A stretch of 64,000 nucleotides of DNA, taken from CAWFFV01 sp963814985 (GTDB lineage Bacteria; Chloroflexota; Ktedonobacteria; Ktedonobacterales; Ktedonobacteraceae). The translations under genes were made by a program, and so were the position numbers. The notes beneath the pieces are model-generated. The model was not told the DNA's origin, did not search any database, and saw nothing but the letters and a program-made list of their open reading frames with translations. The stretch spans positions 407,335-471,334 of the forward strand of contig CAWFFV010000029.1 of NCBI GenBank assembly GCA_963814985.1, read 5' to 3'. Positions 58,019 to 64,000 of this stretch are shown piece by piece (position 1 is the first letter of the stretch; each line of letters opens with the position of its first letter).

Positions 58019-59372
58019 CTCTCTCCCCGACAGAAAATTTGTTCTGTATTTGTAAAATGGTCATTACGTGTAAATAGAGAAATACAGGCGTTGATTTTCG
58101 ACGCGAAAAAGGCAAGCAATTGGTCAATTGTGTCTTGAGCAGACTGAGGTTTTTGGGACAAAGAACCCGATCGGCCTTCTTGAGAATCGCTTTGAGCCAC
58201 AAGCGGCCAATGCGCAACATCCCTTTGTCACGTCAATCTTTTCGATCCACCTGCTCTCGATGCCCATGATGGGCGACAGCTACATCCTAAATGTGCAATC
58301 CACCAAATAGAGAGAAACACCGCGAAGAGCCATCGAGAGAGATGTTCTCGGTTTGTAAAGCGGCTACACTCAATCAGACACCCTTGGCTTTTCGTATCCT
58401 GAAAGGTTGCTTCGACTTTCATACGCTTTGCATACTCACTCACCCGTTTATGTGATGCTTTCCGGTCTGAGAGTAAAAACCATGCATGCTCGTATCCTGG
58501 TTACCAACACGCACTGAGCCATATTTTAAACTGATGCTCTTTCCACACGAGAACCTTGCCGTACCACTGATCGCCTTCTTTCTTCACGATCTGCTTGCTT
58601 TGTTCCCAATCTCGATAATAATGGTGAAATGCTCGTCGAAACCACTCCTCATTTTTGATGCGGAGCACGTAATGCCATCCCAGCTTGTTGCACTGTTGAA
58701 TGAGCCTTAAGCAACTGAGTCCACGATCGGCCAGAAGTGTGCATTCAGCGCTGCTCAAATGCGAAGATACCTGATCAAACAGCCGATCAATGATCTCCCA
58801 TTGTCCCTCATCCCAAGGTTCTTGCTGTGGCATGACACACCATACTACGGGTAATATCCGTGATTGCACCAATATTTCTAAATACACAATTGTTGCCTCT
58901 TGCGTATAGGGCGTCATATCCAGAATAAACGTTACTCGCTTCTTCTACCAGTATAGCAATATTTTCTGGATAAAATCCTTCCAGTGTACTTCTACATCAA
59001 AACGGTCATTTGCTATAAATCGCTGTAAACGCCGCTCATGACTCACCATTTTGGTATCACTCTCTGTATATTCCCATATTGCTTCTGATACTCTCTGCAT
59101 CACCGCGTTTCCTGATTGGATGATCCCTTGGACCACGAACGCCAACGTTTCTTGTTGATAGTGGTGCAGCTTCGGAAACACCTCCTTGACTTGTTGGGTC
59201 CATTGGTCTAATAATAGGTCGGATGCATTCATGATCGTCCTCCTGATTGATTTTTTGGTTTTCAGAGAGGACGATCTTTTCTTGTTTGCTTGCCTTTTCT
59301 CTCCTTTTTCCTTCTTTTACCGCTTTTTCTTTACCCCTTCTTCCTAGAACAAATTTTCTGTCGGGGAGAGAG
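58019..59372. mobile_element. Complete IS4-family element, 1,354 bp
   Basis: Bounded by 27-bp perfect terminal inverted repeats (58019-58045 and 59346-59372, sequence CTCTCTCCCCGACAGAAAAT then TTGTTCT). It carries one minus-strand transposase. The flanks (GCTCCAGGACAT and GCTTGTGTGACT) show no matching target duplication, so a rearrangement may have changed one side. Confidence 0.8.
58228..59232 (-). pseudogene. IS4-family transposase with two in-frame stops
   Basis: A single frame of 334 codons. DDE residues are recognisable: Asp in FILDMTPYTQ, Asp in LLADRGLSCLRL, Glu in YAKRMKVEATFQDTKS, the IS4 Y-R-E-K box. Translation is cut by TAG (58945-58947) and TAA (58501-58503), both in frame, with similarity continuing straight through. 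There is no frameshift here. Confidence 0.8.
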
Positions 59373-59617
59373 GCTTGTGTGACTTGCTACTGGATCTCGT
59401 TGCCGGCAGGCCATTTTCGAGAAGATCGACTGGCCCTCTCTCACCCCTCTGCCCGGCGGACAAGTTGTCCCTTGAACTGCTGCTACAATAGGGACAGTGA
59501 TTTTTACTGTTGGTGAGCTGAGCAGACATGTGTGTTGCAGCTCGGAAAACAGCATCAGAAGTGCTTTACTCGGAGACAATTTTCACCAGATATTCATGCA
59601 GAAAGGAAACAGAACAT

Positions 59618-59956
59618 ATGACATCGAAAACTGGGAAAGGCATGCCGACCAAGATCACCTTCGTCTATTCCAACCCCACTGACCCTGCCGCCTTCGAGGA
59701 GGCTTACCCTGAGCAGCTTGCGCTGGCACGCAAACTCCCCGGCCTGACTCGGCTGCAAGCGTCGAAGGTCTGGCCGAAGGAAGACGGGAGTCCGACCCCG
59801 GCGTATCGACTGTTGGACCTGTACTTTGCCGACTACGCGGCTGCCAGCGCTGCAGCAGCAGAGGCTGGCCCTCTTGTTGGCGCTACCTTCAAGCATGCTA
59901 CCGGAGGCGTTGTGATCGCATTTGCGGAAGTCCTCAACGACGCCTTGACAGATTAA
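59618..59956 (+). CDS. EthD-family protein
   Basis: A 112-residue dimeric alpha+beta barrel protein: ITFVYSNPTDPAAFEEAYPE, HxxLA-like LALARKLPGLTRLQASKVWP, YRLLDLYFADYAAASAAAAE and GGVVIAFAEVL. The EthD fold often acts in oxidation or degradation pathways. AAAGGA is ten bases upstream of ATG 59618. It is followed by a secreted hydrolase gene, a pairing seen in soil bacteria. Confidence 0.8.
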   Translation: MTSKTGKGMPTKITFVYSNPTDPAAFEEAYPEQLALARKLPGLTRLQASKVWPKEDGSPTPAYRLLDLYFADYAAASAAAAEAGPLVGATFKHATGGVVIAFAEVLNDALTD

Positions 59957-60135
59957 GATGGAAGTCCACTCCCTCATCACGGAGTTCAATCCTGTGGTGA
60001 GGGAGTCTGGGGGTCCATGGAGAAGGGCGGTGGGAGGTTTCAATCAGGCTCCTTTTGCATGGCAACACTCTCTGCAAAAAGGAAACAAAGAGATCGTCTC
60101 TCATATGATGGAAGGAAAACCTTACAGAAGGAAGA

Positions 60136-61038
60136 ATGGACATGCTGTTTCCCTCACGTTCATCCCGGAAAGATGGCTTCTTGACAAGGACCATTTCTCC
60201 CTTGAATCGCCGAAGAATTCTCAAGGGCATCGGTCTCACGACTGTCTCGACAGCTCTGGGAGCGGGTCTTGTGAAATTTGCACCCTCAATGGCCCTGGCG
60301 GCTGGACCTTCGCAAAAAGGCCCGATTTTCGCCCACAAACCATCGGGGATCAATGTTCTGTTGGTCCATGGGGCATTCGCCGACAGCTCCAGTTGGCTCA
60401 AAGTGATCCCGACTCTGCAAGAGGCAGGACATCATGTTCTCGCCGTGCAACTTCCCTTGACCTCGTTAGAGGATGATATTGCTGTCGTACGTGCAGCGCT
60501 CGCTTTGCTCTCAGGACCCACAGTACTGGTTGGTCATTCGTATGGAGGGGTGGTGATCTCCGGAGCGGGGATCAACCAGCCCAATGTGATCAGTCTGGTG
60601 TATGTTGCGGCTTTCGCGCCTGCCGAAGGAGAGTCGCTTCAGGATCTTCTTGGTCGATTTCCCGCGACTGCTCTTGTCAATCACCTGGTCCCTGCGTATC
60701 CCGATGGCTTTGTCAGGGTAGACCCTCTCGCATTCCCAGCGCTGTTTGCGGCGGATGTCGATCGTGTGCAGGCCCGTGCTCTGGCGACCGTCCAGAAGCC
60801 TCTGGCAGGAGCATGCCTTGGTGCCAAAGCTGGACCTGCAGCATGGCAACATTTGCCATCGTGGTGCCTGGTCTCAGAAGATGATAAGATGACCAATCCA
60901 GACCTCGAGCGGTGGATGGCAGAGCGCATGGGGGCAACTACGCGCACATTGGATTCCAGCCATGCATCACCAATTTCACACCCATACCAAGTCGCCGAGA
61001 CGATTCTGGAAGCTGCCAGGGTCACCAAAAAGTCCTGA
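60136..61038 (+). CDS. Exported alpha/beta hydrolase
   Basis: A 300-residue hydrolase with a twin-arginine-like signal (NRRRILKGIGLTTVSTALGA). The esterase triad is visible: nucleophile elbow LVGHSYGGVVIS, acid in LVSEDDKMTNPD, His near SSHASPISHPY. The oxyanion strand is VLLVHGAFADSSSWLKVI. It belongs to the family of small-ester or lactone hydrolases next to EthD proteins. The TGA stop is formed by the first bases of the MITE at 61035, so the original C-terminus may have been altered. Confidence 0.85.
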   Translation: MDMLFPSRSSRKDGFLTRTISPLNRRRILKGIGLTTVSTALGAGLVKFAPSMALAAGPSQKGPIFAHKPSGINVLLVHGAFADSSSWLKVIPTLQEAGHHVLAVQLPLTSLEDDIAVVRAALALLSGPTVLVGHSYGGVVISGAGINQPNVISLVYVAAFAPAEGESLQDLLGRFPATALVNHLVPAYPDGFVRVDPLAFPALFAADVDRVQARALATVQKPLAGACLGAKAGPAAWQHLPSWCLVSEDDKMTNPDLERWMAERMGATTRTLDSSHASPISHPYQVAETILEAARVTKKS

Positions 61039-61195
61039 GTGGGTCAATCTGCAATTAACTTGCATAAGCCAGAACGGCGGCTCCCGATCCGGCTAATCGT
61101 TTGAGTCGTGCTCGCTGTCTGCGCTCTCGACGTTTAGCCTGTTCTGGAGCGACGATCCGTTCTTACGCAAGCTAATTGCAGATTGACCCACTCAG
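61035..61195. mobile_element. MITE-like element, 161 bp
   Basis: 33-bp terminal inverted repeats (61035-61067 and 61163-61195, starting CTGAGTGGGTCAATCTGCAA) with two mismatches, no coding potential. Its left end overlaps the stop codon of the hydrolase gene. Confidence 0.75.
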
Positions 61196-61423
61196 GGGAG
61201 CAGAATGACACTCTTAGCTTGATCAAGAAAAGTCTTCAGAGACCCTAGAGACAAGACATGAGTCATCCCGAACGGTGATACGGCTGGCGAACCCTCCTTT
61301 GCAAGCACACAAGGGTGGGAATCGGCAGTCGTCATTCAGGTGAAACCGCTCCCGGTGTGGCTTCTTCTCCCGACAACGTGGAAATTGAATCATCAGTGCT
61401 CCTTTTTAGCACATGGAGTGACA

Positions 61424-62086
61424 TCACTGTCGTTTGAGGCCGAGGCACTGGGCGACACGGGTCGCCAACTCATCAGCACTTACGCTGCCGTTGACCTGGA
61501 TGCGAGTGAGCTGCAAAGTCGCAGCTTGTTTTTCCACCTCTTCTGTATAGAGTGCATCACGCGCAAGGAGGTTGGCCAGGGCCGTCTGCGGATCGCTTGT
61601 TCGTCCTGCAATGCTCCAGAATGAGCCACGCCGACGGAAGGAAGTCTGCCGAAATGAAGGAGTAGGAAGCAGCCATACTGCCTGATCGGGTCGGCTCAGC
61701 AATGGGGCAATGAGGCGAGGCAGAAGCTTGTACCCTTCGACCAAAACGGGCACATCGGTTGGCAGGTCCAGCAGATCTTCCAGGATGAGTCCAAAACCTT
61801 CCCCGTGAAAGCCGTGAAACGTGCGAAACATCTCCAGCGGAGTCCGCTTGACCCATCGCTCGTCCATCGTCATGGCGAGAAAGGCGTGGAGCATGGGATG
61901 ATCAGTTAGATTGGAGCGGACAGTGTGTGCTGACTGCATGTCATCGCAGTGGTAGAGACGAACTCCGTACTTCTCCGAAAGCCGCGGCGCGACAGTCGAC
62001 TTGCCTGCTCCACTGCCGTCACCAATCCAGCGAATGTGTCGCTGCCTAAGCTTTGAGAGGTCAAATTCACAAGAGAGCCACATCAT
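61424..62086 (-). CDS. P-loop nucleotide kinase-like protein
   Basis: A 220-residue protein with Walker A GDGSGAGKSTVAPRLSEKYG (about residues 22-41), then RLYHCDDMQSA, DVPVLVEGYKLLPRLIAPLL and FRQTSFRRRGSFWSIAGRTS. This is the layout of small-molecule or adenylate/uridine-kinase-type P-loop enzymes with a lid arginine region. Substrate unknown. ATG 62086 is chosen; the frame starts at TTG 62125. Confidence 0.7.
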   Translation of the reverse strand: MMWLSCEFDLSKLRQRHIRWIGDGSGAGKSTVAPRLSEKYGVRLYHCDDMQSAHTVRSNLTDHPMLHAFLAMTMDERWVKRTPLEMFRTFHGFHGEGFGLILEDLLDLPTDVPVLVEGYKLLPRLIAPLLSRPDQAVWLLPTPSFRQTSFRRRGSFWSIAGRTSDPQTALANLLARDALYTEEVEKQAATLQLTRIQVNGSVSADELATRVAQCLGLKRQ

Positions 62087-62125
62087 CCAGTTTCTGCCCA
62101 CAAGTCTTTTACAAAGGGAGCTCAA

Positions 62126-63394
62126 TTGACAATTCTTCGGTCAAGTTTACCAGATAGGGAGTGGATTTCCCGGGCATCGAAGCGTCAATTCCCATGCTTC
62201 AGATAGCTGAAATGCTGGGCCTCCCTCTGGAGTTTGTGCTGACTGTTGTCCTGTTCTGTTTGCGGAGAGCAACGCCTCCTGTGATAGGCAATCGATTCTC
62301 TCCTCCCGGCGTGGCCGCGACCCTTTCCCCACAACGATTGCTTGTCTCCATTCCCATCTTCCACCGCGTCATACCCAGGAATTGTTGCTCGTTGATTCTG
62401 TCCCAAATATAGCAGAAGGTGATGACAACGGCATGAATGGGGGGTGTTCATTTCTGAAGAGGAATTCATCGTTGGAGGATGATGAGAATTCGAACAGGAT
62501 GACAATCCTCTCATCACTGCCAGAAGAGATGGTGAAGAGGGCTTTCTGAGAACAAAAAGCGCAACGGTTGTCGGCTCTGGAAGAACAGGCTACAGATGCA
62601 CGCAAGCACCATCTGCCGATGTGAGCCATTTTTGTTGAGGGTTGAAGAGCCACCTGCTAGCTAGCCAGAGAAAGACCAGACGAAGCCAGCCGAGCGATCC
62701 TGAGGATGATCTCAGAAGTTGCTGTGTCCTCATGTTGTCCAGGGAGAGGAGATGCCACCTGACTGAGAGAGGAGGAGGCATCTCAGGCAGTGGGAGTGCT
62801 CAAGATGCGGCTGGTGGTGCAACTGGGAAGGGAAGGGGTGATTGCAGCGGAAGAATGGGACCGCCTGTGAGCTGTGAAGAACGATGGGAGATCCGTCAAC
62901 GAGGGTGTATGAAAAAGTTGACTCCGTTGGCCAATGGCATGACAGGGAGAAGATGCACACGAATTACCTGATTTCCATATTTTTGCCTCTTCTACTTGGG
63001 TATTGACGACGCTTATGATCAAATTGAAAGAGTAAAAGGTGTTTTCAATGATCCGACGGGGATTTTCCCAGCCCGTTTTACTATTCGCCAACGGAGTCAA
63101 CTTTTTCATACGCCCCCTCCATTCTAATTGTTCACCTCTTGAGATCATCAATAACGCTATAAGCCACGCGGACAGGAACCCCGCGTAAATGGGATTTATC
63201 ATATCACCAATTGTCCAAGCTCCAACCATGCGCGGGGAGACCTCAATCCCAGCAGACATTACCGGGAGGCAATAGGCGACGATGGTCAGGCGACTGTACA
63301 TTTTAAATGCTGGTCAGGCGGTTGTACACGCTCCGAAATCCTCAAGGGGTTTGGAGTTAGCGGGAAACTCATTCCAGGGATAGCAGCATACGAG
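62126..63394. other. Gene-poor, decayed stretch
   Basis: No intact gene found. It contains the MITE at 62907-63111. On the minus strand 63301-63112 reads MVGAWTIGDMINPIYAGFLS and then a hydrophobic helix, possibly the end of a membrane protein cut by the MITE. Other frames are low-quality shadows. Confidence 0.5.
62907..63111. mobile_element. MITE-like element, 205 bp
   Basis: 25-bp perfect terminal inverted repeats (62907-62931 and 63087-63111, GTATGAAAAAGTTGACTCCG then TTGGC), extendable outward by GGG with one mismatch. The interior has no coding potential. It differs in sequence from the MITE at 61035. Confidence 0.75.
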
Positions 63395-64000
63395 CGTGCT
63401 CAATCCCCAATCACGCTCTTTGATTTGGCTTAATACCTCAAGCTGGATTGGGAATTTCTTTATAATCTTGGTTGGGAAGACTGCATAGCCACATTCCACA
63501 AAGCCGATGGAACAAAATACAAAAGGTATGGCGTAAAGGTCCCTTACTATCATGCCGATGGATCTCCACACGCTCGCTTTAAATTGCGCATTGAACTCGG
63601 GAAAGGAAAGGCATCCCCGTATGTATGGTCGGAGGGAGATGAGGGAGAAACAGCCTATGGACTACAGTACCTCCACAATGCAAGAGAGCAAGGCAAACTC
63701 GTTATTGAAGAAGGTGAAAGCGACTGGGCCACACTTTCTCTTTTCACGGGATACCTGCTTTAGGGATTCCAGGCGCAACCGCCGTCAACACAAAACGCTT
63801 GATGCTTCTCTCCTTAAAGATATCCCTGGTCATTATGCTACTCCAGGAAGAAACTGACCAGGCCGGGATCGATTTCCCCTACCTTGTCCAAAAACGATTA
63901 AAGGAAACGGGCTACCAATGGCAAATTTTGCGCGTTCCATGTGCACCTTAACGGAGAAAAAGGAGGCCAACGAGTTGCATAAGCAACTCTGTAATCGTAT
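63395..64000 (+). pseudogene. Toprim-type primase-like protein (DUF3854), decayed
   Basis: Frames combine into a plasmid/phage-style primase fragment: DGTKYKRYGVKVPYYHADGS, GKASPYVWSEGDEGETAYGL, the Toprim strand KLVIEEGESDWATLSF, GIPALGIPGATAV, and later QEETDQAGIDFPYLVQKRL and NELHKQLCNR at the window end. In-frame stops (near 63430) and frame changes near 63739 and between 63800 and 63850 break it. It continues past the right edge. Confidence 0.6.

Noticed and set aside
1..64000. CRISPR arrays, rRNA and tRNA genes
   Set aside because: I looked for regularly spaced short repeats and tRNA-like cloverleaf ends and saw none.

Overview
The window looks like an accessory region of a large, mobile-element-rich bacterial genome. 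My best guess is a Ktedonobacteria-type Chloroflexota. This rests on the mixture of solo TnpB/IS605 remnants, Tn3, IS4 and group II intron debris, an SNF2 helicase next to a SWIM zinc-finger protein, a mannosyl-3-phosphoglycerate synthase and secreted cell-surface proteins. It is inference; no rRNA or marker gene is present.

Layout. 1-10.9 kb is a surface-polysaccharide-like block: hexapeptide acetyltransferase tail, FAD oxidoreductase, ATP-grasp ligase (frameshifted), FemAB-like GNAT, NodB-like deacetylase, a secreted DMFase-like/choice-of-anchor-D repeat protein (shattered), a lipoprotein and a methyltransferase. 11-15 kb holds a chagasin-type inhibitor, a broken GMC oxidoreductase and a PilJ sensor with a C-terminal SWIM motif. 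16-22.4 kb is well preserved: mannosylglycerate synthesis (MpgS plus histidine phosphatase), a TetR-regulated ABC exporter with a visible promoter and operator, and a PAS-SpoIIE phosphatase. 22.7-26.7 kb is a shattered SWIM/SNF2 pair. 27.5-33.3 kb has a DoxX protein, a broken GH3 enzyme, an esterase lacking its serine nucleophile, a DUF4388 protein and a pentapeptide protein. 33.4-41.3 kb has a DUF3311/sodium symporter pair, a novel flavoprotein-FHA fusion, a CoA-transferase and a membrane-anchored pentapeptide protein.

The most interesting part is 42.2-46.4 kb. It is a compact co-directional operon (acyl-adenylating ligase, FabG-like SDR, acyl carrier protein, AvrD-family protein, P-loop kinase) preceded by an extremely G-rich, G-quadruplex-prone tract. 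AvrD is the Pseudomonas syringae enzyme responsible for syringolide elicitors and is related in logic to gamma-butyrolactone synthases. The operon therefore looks like a self-contained pathway for a syringolide- or butyrolactone-like signal. A TnpB element, a DHA2 exporter, a SnoaL-like cyclase and a three-subunit molybdenum hydroxylase follow, and may form the export and tailoring half.

54.4-64 kb is a graveyard of mobile DNA: a Tn3 relic invaded by a group II intron end, an XRE regulator, truncated tyrosine recombinase genes interrupted by a complete IS4-type element, two MITE-like elements with near-perfect terminal repeats, a hydrolase, a kinase and a decayed Toprim primase. Throughout the window, broken genes carry mostly single-base insertions, an unusual direction for natural decay. 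Raw reads are needed to separate biology from assembly error.
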